A stretch of DNA of 64,000 nucleotides from Cupriavidus sp. D384. GTDB lineage: Bacteria; Pseudomonadota; Gammaproteobacteria; Burkholderiales; Burkholderiaceae. Below the pieces are notes generated by a model. It did not search any database, was not told the origin of the DNA, and saw only the letters and a program-made list of their open reading frames with translations. Each line of letters begins with the position of its first letter. The first letter of the stretch is position 1. The translations under genes were made by a program, and so were the position numbers. This document shows, piece after piece, positions 1 to 9,927 of the stretch. The stretch is taken from assembly GCF_001652915.1 (NCBI RefSeq), contig NZ_BBQI01000008.1:1-64000 (forward strand). The letters are read 5' to 3'.

Positions 1-1
1 T

Positions 2-1402
2 TGGCTCGCGCTGGCCTGCCTGAGCCTGGTATTGCTGACGGTCTCCGGCGCGCTCGCCCAGACGGTCCAGACCGCCCCGTCCGATCCGGCGGCTTCCTTG
101 ACGTCGGCGTCCGCTGCGCCGGTTTATGTCGTTCCGGTGCAGGGTGCCATCGGCCCTGCCAGCGCCAGCTTCGCGGTGCGCGCCATCGAACGCGCCCGCA
201 AGCAGGGTGCCCAGTTGATCGTGCTGGAAATGGACACGCCCGGCGGCCTCGACAGGTCGATGCGCGACATCATCCAGGCCATCCTGGCATCGCCGGTACC
301 CGTGGCGACCTACGTCTATCCCGGCGGCGCACGCGCGGCCAGCGCCGGCACCTACATCCTCTATGCCAGCCATGTGGCCGCCATGGCGCCCGGCACGAAC
401 CTGGGCGCGGCCAGCCCGGTAGCCATCGGCATCGGCGGCCCCAAGCCCGAGGCCGCACCGGCACCGGCATCGTCACCCGCCAGCGCGCCGGCCGGCGAGG
501 ACACCATGACCCGCAAGCAGATGCACGATGCATCGGCCTATATCCGCGGGCTGGCGCAACTGCGGCACCGCAATGCCGAGTGGGGAGAAAGGGCGGTGCG
601 CGAAGCGGTGAGCCTGTCCGCCGACGAAGCCGTGGCCCAGAAGGTGGCCGACCTCGTGGCGCCCGACCTGCCCGCCCTGCTCCGGCAACTGGACGGCCGG
701 AAGATCGAGGCGGCCGGTGCCACGCGCACGCTGCACACGGCCGGCGCACCCATCGTCACGCTGGAACCCGACTGGCGCAGCCGGCTGCTGGCGGTCATCA
801 CCGACCCGAGCGTGGCCCTGATCCTGATGATGATCGGCATCTACGGGCTGATCTTCGAGTTTTCCACGCCGGGCATGGTGGTACCGGGCATCGCCGGGGC
901 GATCTGCCTGCTGCTGGGCCTGTTCGCGCTGCAGATGCTGCCAATCAACTTCGCCGGGCTGGCGCTGATCGCGTTTGGCGTGGGATGCATGGTTGCCGAG
1001 GTATTCCTGCCGACGTTCGGCGCGGTGGGCGTGGGCGGCATCATCGCCTTCGCGTTCGGGGCGGTGATGCTGATCGACACCGACGTGCCCGGCTTTGGCG
1101 TGCCGCTATCGCTGATCGCCGCACTGTCCGGCATTTCTGCGGTGTTCCTGTTCGGCATGTCGGCGCTGCTGCTGCGCGCGCGGCGCCGGCCGGTGGTCAG
1201 CGGGGCAGACACGCTGGTGGGCAGCGTCGGCGTGGTGGTGGCCGACACGACCGACCCGGCGGCCCCGACTGACGGCTGGGCCATGGTCCGCGGCGAACAA
1301 TGGCGCATCCGCAGCAACCTGCCGCTGGCGCGCGGCCAATCCGTGCGCGTGACCGGCCGTCACGGCCTGGTGCTGGATGTCACTTCGATTCACGATGCCT
1401 GA
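2..1402 (+). CDS. NfeD-type membrane serine protease, 5' end outside window
   Basis: Membrane-bound ClpP-class serine protease of the NfeD family, which works with a stomatin-like partner and cleaves hydrophobic stretches of membrane proteins. The frame is open to the left edge and its first visible residues are the end of a signal peptide (hydrophobic run, then ALAQ), so the start codon lies upstream. The protease domain includes the ARAASAGTYI motif, with the likely nucleophilic serine codon at 341-343. The usual catalytic lysine is probably in the DEAVAQKVADLVA segment. Four or five membrane helices follow (about 780-1190), then a C-terminal OB-like NfeD domain. The slipin gene starts 18 bases downstream, the classic NfeD-slipin operon. 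The family call is firm; the substrate is unknown. Confidence 0.93.
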   Translation, partial: WLALACLSLVLLTVSGALAQTVQTAPSDPAASLTSASAAPVYVVPVQGAIGPASASFAVRAIERARKQGAQLIVLEMDTPGGLDRSMRDIIQAILASPVPVATYVYPGGARAASAGTYILYASHVAAMAPGTNLGAASPVAIGIGGPKPEAAPAPASSPASAPAGEDTMTRKQMHDASAYIRGLAQLRHRNAEWGERAVREAVSLSADEAVAQKVADLVAPDLPALLRQLDGRKIEAAGATRTLHTAGAPIVTLEPDWRSRLLAVITDPSVALILMMIGIYGLIFEFSTPGMVVPGIAGAICLLLGLFALQMLPINFAGLALIAFGVGCMVAEVFLPTFGAVGVGGIIAFAFGAVMLIDTDVPGFGVPLSLIAALSGISAVFLFGMSALLLRARRRPVVSGADTLVGSVGVVVADTTDPAAPTDGWAMVRGEQWRIRSNLPLARGQSVRVTGRHGLVLDVTSIHDA

Positions 1403-1420
1403 CCCAACAAGGAGCCCGAC

Positions 1421-2176
1421 ATGGCATTCGGATTCAGCTTCGGTGGACTGATCTTCCTGCTGGTTCTGCTGGTGATTTCTGCGTTCCGCGTGCTGCGCGA
1501 ATACGAGCGTGGCGTGGTGTTCATGCTGGGCCGCTTCTGGCGCGTCAAGGGCCCGGGCCTGGTCCTGATCATCCCCGTCGTGCAGCAGATGGTGCGCGTG
1601 GACCTGCGCACCGTGGTCCTGGACGTGCCACCGCAGGACGTGATCTCGCACGACAATGTGTCGGTCAAGGTCAATGCGGTGATCTACTTCCGCGTGGTGG
1701 ACCCCGAGCGCGCCATCATCCAGGTCGCCAACTTCCTGGAGGCCACCAGTCAGCTGGCGCAGACCACGCTGCGCTCGGTGCTGGGGAAGCACGAGCTTGA
1801 CGAGATGCTGGCCGAGCGCGAGAAGCTCAACCTCGACATCCAGAAAGTGCTCGATGCCCAGACCGACGCTTGGGGCATCAAGGTATCGAACGTCGAGATC
1901 AAGCACGTCGACCTGAACGAGACGATGGTGCGCGCCATCGCCCGCCAGGCCGAAGCCGAGCGCGAGCGGCGCGCCAAGGTGATTCACGCCGAAGGTGAAC
2001 TGCAGGCATCGGAAAAGCTGCTTGAAGCCGCCCAGATGCTGGCGCGCCAGCCCCAGGCCATGCAGCTGCGCTACCTGCAGACGCTGACGCAGATCGCGGG
2101 CGACAAGAGTTCGACAATCGTGTTTCCGTTGCCGATCGATATCGTGTCGGCGCTGACGGGAGGTGGGGGGAAGTAG
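1421..2176 (+). CDS. SPFH-domain slipin (stomatin/prohibitin family)
   Basis: Stomatin-like scaffold protein of 251 aa, partner of the NfeD protease just upstream. It has one N-terminal membrane helix (residues about 7-25), an SPFH domain beginning around the [13 protein letters not shown] segment, a charged coiled region rich in [10 protein letters not shown], and a short C-terminal tail ending in glycines. The gene follows nfeD by 18 bases with an aggag-like ribosome site, so the two are very probably co-transcribed. Family members form oligomeric membrane rings and are degraded or regulated by NfeD; that is family knowledge, not visible here. QmcA-like proteins are the closest alternative name. 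Confidence 0.93.
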   Translation: MAFGFSFGGLIFLLVLLVISAFRVLREYERGVVFMLGRFWRVKGPGLVLIIPVVQQMVRVDLRTVVLDVPPQDVISHDNVSVKVNAVIYFRVVDPERAIIQVANFLEATSQLAQTTLRSVLGKHELDEMLAEREKLNLDIQKVLDAQTDAWGIKVSNVEIKHVDLNETMVRAIARQAEAERERRAKVIHAEGELQASEKLLEAAQMLARQPQAMQLRYLQTLTQIAGDKSSTIVFPLPIDIVSALTGGGGK

Positions 2177-2186
2177 CCACCGGAAA

Positions 2187-2200
2187 CGGACACGTGTCCG
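2187..2200. repeat. 14-bp perfect palindrome after slipin gene
   Basis: CGGACACGTGTCCG reads the same on both strands and starts 10 bases after the slipin stop codon. No T-run follows on either side, so it is not a textbook terminator. It may be an RNA 3' end structure or a protein site. Confidence 0.5.
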
Positions 2201-2275
2201 GCAGGATCGATGGCGGTCCTGTCCATCGGCATCGTGCCCTTCCTGCCGATAGCCCTGCTCGCGAACCGATAACGC

Positions 2276-2301
2276 AAAAAAAACGCCTGCTTTCGCAGGC
2301 G
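2276..2301 (-). terminator. Intrinsic terminator of alaS
   Basis: Read on the minus strand, a 7-bp stem (CGCCTGC / GCAGGCG) with a four-base loop is followed at once by a run of eight T. It sits 33 bases past the alaS stop codon. Confidence 0.85.
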
Positions 2302-2333
2302 CTTCTCTCGGAGCAGCTTCAGGCTGTCAGGGC

Positions 2334-4958
2334 TCAGACCTTGGCGGACACCCATTCTGTCACGCCGGCCAGCGCCTTCGGCAGACCCGTCGGGTCGGTG
2401 CCGCCGGCCTGGGCCATGTCCGGACGGCCGCCGCCCTTGCCGCCCACCTGCTGGGCGACGAAGTTGACGAGTTCACCGGCCTTGACCTTCGACGTGGCGT
2501 CGGCAGTCACGCCCGCGATCAGGCTGACCTTGCCGTCGGCAACGGCAGCCAGCACGATGGCGGCGCTCTGGAGCTTGTCCTTGAGCTTGTCCATCGTTTC
2601 GCGCAGCGTCTTCACATCGGCGCCTTCGAGCTGGGCAGCCAGCACCTTCAGGCCCTTGATGTCCACCGCCTGCGATGCCAGTTCATCGCCTTGCGACGAT
2701 GCCAGCTTGCTCTTGAGCTTTTCGAGCTCCTTTTCCAGCGCGCGGACCTGGTCCTGCACCTGGCCGATACGCGGCACCAGTTCCGACGGCTGGGCACGCA
2801 GGGCGGCAGCCGCTTCGTTCAGGCGCGCGTCGAGCGATTGCAGGTAGTGCAGCGCGTTGTCGCCAGTGATGGCTTCCACGCGGCGAATGCCCGCGGCCAC
2901 GCCGGCTTCCACGACAATCTTGAACAGGCCGATATCGCCCGTGCGCGTCACGTGGGTGCCGCCGCACAGTTCCTTCGACGTACCGATCGACAGCACGCGC
3001 ACATCGTCGGCGTACTTCTCGCCGAACAGCGCCATGGCGCCGCTCTTCACCGCATCGTCGAACGGCATGACGGCGGCCACGGTCGGCGCGTTGGACAGGA
3101 TCTCGGCGTTGACGATTTCCTCGATCTGGCGGATCTGGTCATCGGTCACCGGCGCGTTGTGCGAGAAATCGAAACGCGTCTTGTCCGGATCGACCAGCGA
3201 GCCCTTCTGCTGCACGTGGGTGCCCAGCACTTCGCGCAGCGCCTTGTGCATCAGGTGGGTGGCGGAGTGGTTGCGCACGGTGCGTGCACGGCGGACGGCG
3301 TCGACCTGGGCCGCAACCTTGTCGCCCACCTTGAGCGCGCCATTGGCGAGCGTGCCCTGGTGGCCGAACACGTCAGCCTGGATCTTCGTGGTATCGGCCA
3401 CGTTGAAGACGGCCGGGCCCGCCACCAGCGTGCCCTGGTCGCCAACCTGACCACCGGACTCCGCGTAGAACGGCGTGTTGTCCAGCACGACCACACCGGT
3501 CTGACCCGGCTGCATCGTGTCGACCGACGCACCATCGACGTACAGCGCGGTCACGCGCACGCCTTCCATGCTCAGGGCGTCGTAGCCATGGAACACGGTC
3601 TTGTCGCCCGTGTACTCCAGGCCAGCGGCCATCTTGAACTTGCCGGCGGCACGGGCCTGCTCGCGCTGGCGCGTCATCGCGGCGTCGAAGGCCGCTTCGT
3701 CAACGGTGATTTCCTGCTCGCGCGCCACGTCCTGGGTCAGGTCGAGCGGGAAGCCGAATGTGTCGTGCAGCTTGAACGCCAGTTCGCCGTCCAGCACCTT
3801 GCCGCCACCGGACTTCAGTTCGGCCACGGCGCCGTCCAGGATCGACATGCCGTTTTCAATGGTCTCGAAGAAACGCTCTTCCTCGGCCTTGAGCACTTCC
3901 ACCACGCGGTTCTGCGCTTCGGCCAGCTCCGGATAGGCTTCGCCCATCTGCGCCACCAGGTCCGGCACCAGCTTGTGGAAGAACGGCGTCTTCTGACCAA
4001 GCTTGTAGCCGTGGCGGATGGCACGGCGCACGATGCGGCGCAGCACGTAGCCGCGGCCTTCGTTGCCCGGAATCACGCCGTCGACGATCAGGAACGAGCA
4101 CGCGCGGATATGGTCGGCAATGACCTTCAGCGAGTTCTGGTTCAGGTCGGTGATATGCGTCTCGCGGCCGGCGGCCTTGATCAGCGCCTGGAACAGGTCG
4201 ATCTCGTAGTTGCTGTGCACGTGCTGCAGCACCGCGGCAATCCGCTCCAGGCCCATGCCGGTGTCCACGCACGGCTTGGGCAGGCGCGTCATGTTGCCCT
4301 GCTCGTCGCGGTTGAACTGCATGAACACCAGGTTCCAGATCTCGATGTAGCGGTCGCCGTCTTCCTCGGGCGATCCCGGCGGGCCACCCCAGACTTCCGG
4401 GCCGTGGTCGTAGAAGATTTCCGAGCACGGGCCGCACGGGCCGGTGTCGGCCATCTGCCAGAAGTTGTCCGATGCGTAGCGCGCGCCCTTGTTGTCGCCG
4501 ATGCGCACGATGCGGTCGGTCGGCACGCCCACTTCCTTGGCCCAGATGTCGTAGGCCTCGTCGTCCTCGGCGTACACGGTCACCCAGAGCTTGTCGGCCG
4601 GCAGCTGGTAGACCTTGGTCAGCAGCTCCCAGGCGTACTGGATGGCGTCGCGCTTGAAATAATCGCCGAACGAGAAATTGCCCAGCATTTCGAAGAACGT
4701 GTGGTGACGTGCCGTGTAACCCACATTCTCGAGGTCATTGTGCTTGCCACCGGCGCGGACCGAGCGTTGCGACGACGTGGCGCGCGAGTACGGGCGCTTG
4801 TCGGTGCCCAGGAACACGTCCTTGAACTGCACCATGCCCGAATTGGTGAACAGCAGGGTCGGGTCGTTCGCCGGCACCAGGCTGGACGAGCGGACCACGG
4901 TATGGTCCTTCGACTCGTAGAACTGCAGGAACTTGCTGCGAATGTCGGAGACTTTCAT
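2334..4958 (-). CDS. alaS: Alanyl-tRNA synthetase
   Basis: Charges tRNA-Ala with alanine in the cytoplasm and hydrolyses mischarged Ser/Gly-tRNA-Ala. The chosen start gives 874 aa beginning [19 protein letters not shown], the usual length and N-terminus for AlaRS; an upstream in-frame start would add 43 atypical residues. Visible landmarks are the class II catalytic core with [10 protein letters not shown], the editing-domain zinc motifs HSATHLMH (HxxxH) and CGGTH (CxxxH), and the glycine-rich C-Ala end. A good -10 box lies about 68 bases upstream and a terminator follows the gene, so it looks monocistronic. Confidence 0.98.
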   Translation of the reverse strand: MKVSDIRSKFLQFYESKDHTVVRSSSLVPANDPTLLFTNSGMVQFKDVFLGTDKRPYSRATSSQRSVRAGGKHNDLENVGYTARHHTFFEMLGNFSFGDYFKRDAIQYAWELLTKVYQLPADKLWVTVYAEDDEAYDIWAKEVGVPTDRIVRIGDNKGARYASDNFWQMADTGPCGPCSEIFYDHGPEVWGGPPGSPEEDGDRYIEIWNLVFMQFNRDEQGNMTRLPKPCVDTGMGLERIAAVLQHVHSNYEIDLFQALIKAAGRETHITDLNQNSLKVIADHIRACSFLIVDGVIPGNEGRGYVLRRIVRRAIRHGYKLGQKTPFFHKLVPDLVAQMGEAYPELAEAQNRVVEVLKAEEERFFETIENGMSILDGAVAELKSGGGKVLDGELAFKLHDTFGFPLDLTQDVAREQEITVDEAAFDAAMTRQREQARAAGKFKMAAGLEYTGDKTVFHGYDALSMEGVRVTALYVDGASVDTMQPGQTGVVVLDNTPFYAESGGQVGDQGTLVAGPAVFNVADTTKIQADVFGHQGTLANGALKVGDKVAAQVDAVRRARTVRNHSATHLMHKALREVLGTHVQQKGSLVDPDKTRFDFSHNAPVTDDQIRQIEEIVNAEILSNAPTVAAVMPFDDAVKSGAMALFGEKYADDVRVLSIGTSKELCGGTHVTRTGDIGLFKIVVEAGVAAGIRRVEAITGDNALHYLQSLDARLNEAAAALRAQPSELVPRIGQVQDQVRALEKELEKLKSKLASSQGDELASQAVDIKGLKVLAAQLEGADVKTLRETMDKLKDKLQSAAIVLAAVADGKVSLIAGVTADATSKVKAGELVNFVAQQVGGKGGGRPDMAQAGGTDPTGLPKALAGVTEWVSAKV

Positions 4959-5025
4959 GTTGTATCGGGCGCCTTGGCGCGTCGTGGCAGGGCGCAGGCA
5001 GTCAGGTTGGATTTGCAAACCGTTG

Positions 5026-5031
5026 ATTATA
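5026..5031 (-). promoter_or_regulatory. -10 box of the alaS promoter
   Basis: On the minus strand this is a perfect TATAAT, placing transcription start near 5019 and giving a leader of about 60 nt before alaS. I see no convincing -35 box at 16-18 bp (the region is C-rich), so the promoter may need an activator or be weak on that side. Confidence 0.55.
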
Positions 5032-5059
5032 CGGGGAAGCCCCGCCCCGGGGCACTGGC

Positions 5060-5092
5060 GCGCCGTGCCCGTGTTGGGGCCAGGCACGGCGC
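5060..5092. repeat. 10-bp perfect inverted repeat between alaS and CoA-transferase genes
   Basis: GCGCCGTGCC and GGCACGGCGC flank a 13-base loop. It lies upstream of the alaS -10 box, so it is not in the alaS leader. For the plus-strand CoA-transferase gene it is about 120 bases before the start. Function unknown. Confidence 0.45.
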
Positions 5093-5209
5093 GGCGCCGG
5101 TTGTCCGGTTATCGCCCACGGAACACGGGCCGGCGCCCCGCCCCCGGGCAACGGGCCGGTGGGCCGGTGATAGAGTGCTGGCTCCTCAGACCTGCCAGCC
5201 GCCACCGCC

Positions 5210-6430
5210 ATGGGAGCCTTAAGCCATCTTCGCGTCCTCGACCTGACCCGCGTACTCGCCGGGCCATGGTGCGCCCAGAATCTTGCCGATTTCGGCGCCG
5301 ACGTGATCAAGATCGAGCGCCCGGGCGCAGGCGACGACACCCGCATCTGGGGCCCGCCGTGGCTCAAGACACCCGACGGCCGCGACACCGCCGAAGCCGC
5401 CTACTACCTGGCCGCCAACCGCAACAAGCGCTCGGTGACCTGCGACATCAGCACGCCCGAAGGCCAGCAGCTGGTGCGCGACCTGGCCGCCCAGAGCGAC
5501 GTGGTGCTGGAAAACTACAAGGTAGGCCAACTGAAGAAGTATGGCCTCGATTACGAATCGCTCAAGGCCGTCAAGCCGGACATCATCTACTGCTCGGTCA
5601 CCGGCTTCGGCCAGACCGGCCCGTACGCCCAGCGCCCCGGCTACGACTTCATCATCCAGGGCATGGGCGGCTTCATGAGCCTGACCGGCGAGCGCGACGA
5701 CCTGCCCGGCGGCGGCCCGCAGAAGGCCGGCGTGGCGATTTCCGACCTGATGACCGGCCAGTACGCCACCATCGCCGTGCTGGCCGCGCTGGCGCATCGT
5801 GACCGGACCGGCGAAGGCCAGTACATCGACATGGCCCTGCTCGACGTGCAGGTGTCGATGCTGGCAAACATGAATACCAACTACCTGGCCAGTGGCGTGG
5901 CGCCCAAGCGCTGGGGCAATGCCCACCCGAACATCGTCCCCTACCAGACGTTCCATGCCGCCGACGGCTGGATCATCGTGGCGGTGGGCAACGATGGCCA
6001 GTTCCGCAAGTTCGTGACCGCCGGTGGCCGCCCCGAACTGGCCGACGACCCGCGCTTTGCCACCAACCCGCAGCGCGTGGCGCACCGCGACGCGCTGGTG
6101 CCGATCCTGGCCGAGATGGTGCTGCCGCGTACCCGCGAGCAGTGGATTCTCGACCTGGAGCGCGCCGGTGTGCCGTGCGGCCCGATCAACACGATGGACG
6201 AGGTCTTCGAGAACGAACAGGTGGTGGCGCGCGGCCTGCGCGTGGACCTGCCCCACCCCACGGGCGGCACGGTCAAGCTGGTGGGCAGCCCGATGAAGAT
6301 GAGCGCCACGCCGCCCGAGGCCCTGCGCCATCCGCCGTTGCTCGGAGAGCACACCGATGTGGTGCTGGACGAGACACTCGGCTACAGTGCCGAACAAATC
6401 GCCGCCCTGCGTGCCAAGGGTGTGGTCTGA
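5210..6430 (+). CDS. Type III CoA-transferase (CaiB/BaiF family)
   Basis: Transfers CoA between a donor thioester and a carboxylic acid by the family III mechanism. The protein is 406 aa, the standard length, and opens with LRVLDLTRVLAGPWC typical of the fold. Asp179 in the segment AISDLMTGQYA aligns with the catalytic aspartate of formyl-CoA transferase (Asp169), which forms the covalent anhydride. The substrate cannot be read from sequence; the similarity is to the broad group that includes succinyl-CoA:glutarate and succinyl-CoA:malate transferases. It stands alone, with no dehydrogenase or hydratase beside it. No strong ribosome-binding site precedes the ATG. Confidence 0.9.
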   Translation: MGALSHLRVLDLTRVLAGPWCAQNLADFGADVIKIERPGAGDDTRIWGPPWLKTPDGRDTAEAAYYLAANRNKRSVTCDISTPEGQQLVRDLAAQSDVVLENYKVGQLKKYGLDYESLKAVKPDIIYCSVTGFGQTGPYAQRPGYDFIIQGMGGFMSLTGERDDLPGGGPQKAGVAISDLMTGQYATIAVLAALAHRDRTGEGQYIDMALLDVQVSMLANMNTNYLASGVAPKRWGNAHPNIVPYQTFHAADGWIIVAVGNDGQFRKFVTAGGRPELADDPRFATNPQRVAHRDALVPILAEMVLPRTREQWILDLERAGVPCGPINTMDEVFENEQVVARGLRVDLPHPTGGTVKLVGSPMKMSATPPEALRHPPLLGEHTDVVLDETLGYSAEQIAALRAKGVV

Positions 6431-6533
6431 CGCCGGCCTGATCCGTCGGACCCTGACCAGACCTTGACCGCGCCTGCCCCTGGCGGGCGCGCGGGCCGGT
6501 GATCATGACGTTTTTCCATCCATAGGAGAATGC

Positions 6534-6989
6534 ATGCTGACCGACGCCCTGCTCGCGTTCCTGCACTTCACGGCCATCTTCGTCCTGATTACGCTGATGG
6601 CCGCCGAAGCCGTGGTCCTGCGTCCGGACATGACCCCGGCCGCCGTCCGCCGCCTGTCGATCTACGATTTCGTCTATTTCCTGTCGGCCATGGCAACGCT
6701 GGCAACCGGCCTGCTGCGCCTGTTCTACGGCGCCAAGGGCGTGGATTTCTATATCCACAACCCGTGGTTCCACGCCAAGATGACCGTGTTCGTGGTGATC
6801 GCGCTGTGCTCGCTGCCGCCCACCTTTACCTTTGCCAGATGGCGCAAGCAGTCCAGGCACCTGCCAGACTTCGTGCCAACACCCGCGGAGATCAAGAAAG
6901 CCCGCCGCTGGGTGATGATCGAGGCGCATCTGGTGATCCTGCTGCCGCTGTGTGCCGTGATGATGGCGCGCGGCATTGGCATCCGCTAA
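6534..6989 (+). CDS. DUF2214 family membrane protein
   Basis: A 151-aa integral membrane protein with four predicted helices (about residues 5-25, 43-63, 78-98 and 128-148) and a short basic loop before the last helix. The sequence pattern matches the DUF2214 family, which has no assigned function. An aggaga ribosome site at 6524-6529 supports the chosen ATG. It follows the CoA-transferase by about 100 bases without a clear terminator between them, but no functional link is evident. Confidence 0.8.
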   Translation: MLTDALLAFLHFTAIFVLITLMAAEAVVLRPDMTPAAVRRLSIYDFVYFLSAMATLATGLLRLFYGAKGVDFYIHNPWFHAKMTVFVVIALCSLPPTFTFARWRKQSRHLPDFVPTPAEIKKARRWVMIEAHLVILLPLCAVMMARGIGIR

Positions 6990-7092
6990 GTGGCACTATC
7001 AGAATGATCCTGGCGTCGTGGCACGGCCTTGCCGTGCTGCCTGTACCGTCTGCGGCTGCGCGCCTCCTGATTCAAACGATTCAAACCCAAAA

Positions 7093-7117
7093 GCCGGCGT
7101 GCAACGCACACGCCGGC
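7093..7117. terminator. GC-rich hairpin after the DUF2214 gene
   Basis: A 9-bp stem (GCCGGCGTG / CACGCCGGC) with a seven-base loop. The neighbouring run of four A is on the left, so T residues follow only on the minus strand, whereas both flanking genes are on the plus strand. It may act as a weak terminator or RNA 3' end hairpin. Confidence 0.45.
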
Positions 7118-7148
7118 CTCCAGATTCCCATCCTTTTCCACGCTTGAC

Positions 7149-8147
7149 ATGCTGAAGACCCTGCTCACGGCCGCGCTGGCCGTCACCACGGCGCTGGCCG
7201 TCCCGGCCCACGCCGCCACCGCCAACTGGCCCGCCAAGCCGATCCGCTTCGTGGTGCCCTACCCGGCCGGCGGCCCCCTGGACACCGTGGCACGTGCCAT
7301 TGGCGAGAAGCTGCGCGACAGCCTGGGCCAGCCCGTGGTGGTCGAGAACCGGCCCGGCGCCGGCGGCAACCTGGGCGCCGACTACGTCGCCAAGCAGCCG
7401 GCCGACGGCTACACCATCGTGATGGGTGCCGTCGCCACGCACGCGATCAACCCCACGCTGTTCACGAAGATGCCGTACGACCCGGTCAAGGACTTCGCCC
7501 CGGTCACGCTGGTGGCCGACGTGCCGAACGTGCTGGTGATGCATCCGGGCAAGGCCGCCGAACTGCATATCAACAATGTGCGCGACCTGGTGGAATACGC
7601 GCGCAAGCATCCGGGCAAGCTCGACTACGCGTCGGGCGGCAATGGCAGTGCCGGCCACCTGTCGGGCGAGCTGTTCAAGAGCATGGCGCACGTCAGCATG
7701 GTCCATATCCCGTACAACGGCGCGTCGCCCGCGCAGTTGTCGGTGCTGTCCGGCCAGACCGACCTGATCTTCGATAACCTGGCGTCGGCGTCGGCCAACA
7801 TCAAGGCCGGCAAGCTCAAGGCCTTTGCCGTGACCACGGCCAGCCGCGCGGCAGCGTTCCCGGACCTGCCGACCATTGCCGAGGCAGGCAAGGGGCTGGG
7901 GCTGGAAGGCTTCGACATCTCCACGTGGTTCGGCGTCCTGGCGCCGGCCGGCACGCCGCGCGATATCGTGGACCGCCTCAATCACGACATCGTCGCCATT
8001 CTGAAGACCGACGACATGAAGGCGCGCCTGGCCCGCATCGGTGCCCAGCCGGCGCCCACCACGCCCGAGCAGTTCGGCGCGCTGATCCAGCGCGAACTGA
8101 AAAAGTACGGTCAGGTGGTCAAGGTTTCCGGCGCGAAGGTCGACTGA
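7149..8147 (+). CDS. Bug/TctC-family periplasmic solute-binding protein
   Basis: Extracytoplasmic receptor of the tripartite tricarboxylate transporter type, 332 aa with a Sec signal peptide ending near AHAATANWP. The mature part shows family hallmarks: WPAKPIRFVVPYPAGGPLDTVAR, VVENRPGAGGNLGADYVAK and the HIPYNGASPAQ segment. Bug proteins bind small carboxylates, amides or amino acids and are very numerous in Cupriavidus and Bordetella. It has no membrane partners directly beside it; tctB-tctA begin 2.2 kb away beyond a convergent gene. Its last 29 bases overlap the end of the antiporter gene on the other strand. Confidence 0.92.
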   Translation: MLKTLLTAALAVTTALAVPAHAATANWPAKPIRFVVPYPAGGPLDTVARAIGEKLRDSLGQPVVVENRPGAGGNLGADYVAKQPADGYTIVMGAVATHAINPTLFTKMPYDPVKDFAPVTLVADVPNVLVMHPGKAAELHINNVRDLVEYARKHPGKLDYASGGNGSAGHLSGELFKSMAHVSMVHIPYNGASPAQLSVLSGQTDLIFDNLASASANIKAGKLKAFAVTTASRAAAFPDLPTIAEAGKGLGLEGFDISTWFGVLAPAGTPRDIVDRLNHDIVAILKTDDMKARLARIGAQPAPTTPEQFGALIQRELKKYGQVVKVSGAKVD

Positions 8148-9927
8148 GCGATCCACGCGCCTTGTCCCGCATGCGCCAGAGGCGGTCCTTGCCGTCCCTG
8201 GCGTCTTCCGCCGCATTGCGCGGCAGCAGCAACCCCACCTGCGTGATGCGCGGCCCCTCCATGCGGGTCACGGTCAGCCGCAACCCCGCGATCTCCACCG
8301 CATCGCCCTCCACCGGGGGCGACGGAAACACCGCAAGCATCGCTTGCTCCAGCGTCTGTTCCTGCTGAAGTGGCTGCAGCGGCTGCATGGAGTAGAGCGC
8401 CGCCACGTCGGCCAGCGCGGCCTCCCCGTCCAGCAGGAAATCGTGCGCCACCTGATCCCAGGCCGGCGGCGTGGACGGTCTCAGGAACAGGCGCGACAGG
8501 CGCGGCATCGCCGGGCTTGGCGCCAGGATCGAAACGATATCCCCCGCGCGCAGCACCACCTGGTCCAGCGGCACCAGCACGCCCTCGCGGGCCACGGTCA
8601 CCAGCCGGCTGCGCGCCGGCAGTTCCACCTGGTCCGCACGCAGGTCTTCCATCGACGAATTGGGCGCGACCAGGAACTGCATCATCTCCATGCCCGGGGC
8701 GCGCACGCCGCGCAGACGCTCGCGCGACAGCGGCTCGTCGTAGGCCGGCCGCAGCACGCGCGCCAGCCGGGCGGCCAGCGACACCGTGGTGCCCTGGCAC
8801 AGCAGGCTCGCCAGCACCACGGCAAACGCCACGCGGAACAGCAGTCCGGCATCCTCCATGCCCTGCAGCAGCGGGAACAGCGACAGCACGATCGGCACCG
8901 CGCCGCGCAAGCCTATCCACGCCAGAAAGCCCTTTTCGCGCAGGCTGAACCGGAACGGCAGCAACGCGACAAAGACCGCCACGGGCCGCGCCACGCACAT
9001 CAGGAACCCGGCCAGCGCCAGGGCTGGCAGCGCGATGTCCCAGATCCGGTGGGGGGTCACCAGCAACCCCAGCAACAGGAACATGGCGGACTGTGCCAGC
9101 CACGCCATGCCGTCCATGGCGCGCAGCACGTCCTCGCTGACGGCGCGGTCGCGGTTGCCCACCATCATTCCGGTCAGGTAGACCGCCAGGAAGCCGCTGC
9201 CGCCAAATGACTGGACAATGGCCCAGATCATGCAGCCGGCAGAGCAGATCAGGATGGCCTGCAGCCCCTCGGCCACGTTGACGCGCTCCATCACGTTGGC
9301 CATGCAGTAGCCCAGCCCCACGCCCAGCAGGCCGCCCACCCCGAACTGCACCAGCAGCCGCAGCGCCAGCGCGCCGGGCGACAGGCCCTGCGGCGCGGTG
9401 ATCCATTCGATCAGGGTCAGGGTCAGGAAGATGGCCATCGGGTCGTTGATGCCCGATTCGATTTCCAGCACGCTTGCCACGCGTTCCTTCAGCCGGATGC
9501 CGCTGCTGTTCAGCAGCGAGAACACCGCGGCCGCGTCGGTGGACCCGACGATGGCGCCCAGCAGCAGCCCGAGCTTCCAGTCGATGCCCAGCATCCATGT
9601 TGCAAACAATCCCACCAGCACGGCGGTCAGCGCCACGCCCACGGTGGCGAGCGACAGCGACGGCTTGAGTGCCACGCGGAACGTGGCAAAGCGCGTGCGC
9701 AGCCCGCCGTCGAGCAGGATCACGGCCAGCGCGATATTGCCTACCAGGAAGCTGAGCCAGGTGTTGGCAAAGCGGATGCCGCCCGGGCCGTCCACGCCGG
9801 CGGCCATGCCCACACCCAGGAACACCAGCAGGAACGGCACCCCGAAACGTGCCGAGAACACCCCGAGCAGGATACCCAGCGTCATCACCAGGGCGCCAAT
9901 CAGGATGGCATGGTCGATGGCTTCCAA
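8119..9927 (-). CDS. cvrA: Potassium/proton antiporter, CvrA (NhaP2) type
   Basis: Inner-membrane CPA1-type cation/proton antiporter of 602 aa. About 12 helices occupy residues 5-385, with the conserved transport segment LLLGAIVGSTDAAAVFSLL followed by LEIESGINDPMAIF, whose acidic residues are characteristic of the NhaP group. A cytoplasmic regulatory part follows from about residue 395 and contains a TrkA-C-like domain (ARSRLVTVAREGVLVPLDQVVLRAGD). Relatives export K+ at high internal potassium or low osmolarity. The 3' end runs 29 bases into the convergent Bug gene, an uncommon overlap that would make sense-antisense 3' ends. Confidence 0.9.
   Translation of the reverse strand: MEAIDHAILIGALVMTLGILLGVFSARFGVPFLLVFLGVGMAAGVDGPGGIRFANTWLSFLVGNIALAVILLDGGLRTRFATFRVALKPSLSLATVGVALTAVLVGLFATWMLGIDWKLGLLLGAIVGSTDAAAVFSLLNSSGIRLKERVASVLEIESGINDPMAIFLTLTLIEWITAPQGLSPGALALRLLVQFGVGGLLGVGLGYCMANVMERVNVAEGLQAILICSAGCMIWAIVQSFGGSGFLAVYLTGMMVGNRDRAVSEDVLRAMDGMAWLAQSAMFLLLGLLVTPHRIWDIALPALALAGFLMCVARPVAVFVALLPFRFSLREKGFLAWIGLRGAVPIVLSLFPLLQGMEDAGLLFRVAFAVVLASLLCQGTTVSLAARLARVLRPAYDEPLSRERLRGVRAPGMEMMQFLVAPNSSMEDLRADQVELPARSRLVTVAREGVLVPLDQVVLRAGDIVSILAPSPAMPRLSRLFLRPSTPPAWDQVAHDFLLDGEAALADVAALYSMQPLQPLQQEQTLEQAMLAVFPSPPVEGDAVEIAGLRLTVTRMEGPRITQVGLLLPRNAAEDARDGKDRLWRMRDKARGSLSRPSRRKP

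Noticed and set aside
1-1272. Open frame of 423 codons in another plus frame over the NfeD gene
   Set aside because: Arg/Gly-rich with no motif; NfeD in the other frame has protease and membrane features.
2691-5222. Open frame of 843 codons on the plus strand
   Set aside because: Antisense to alaS with the same High-GC shadow composition and no motif.
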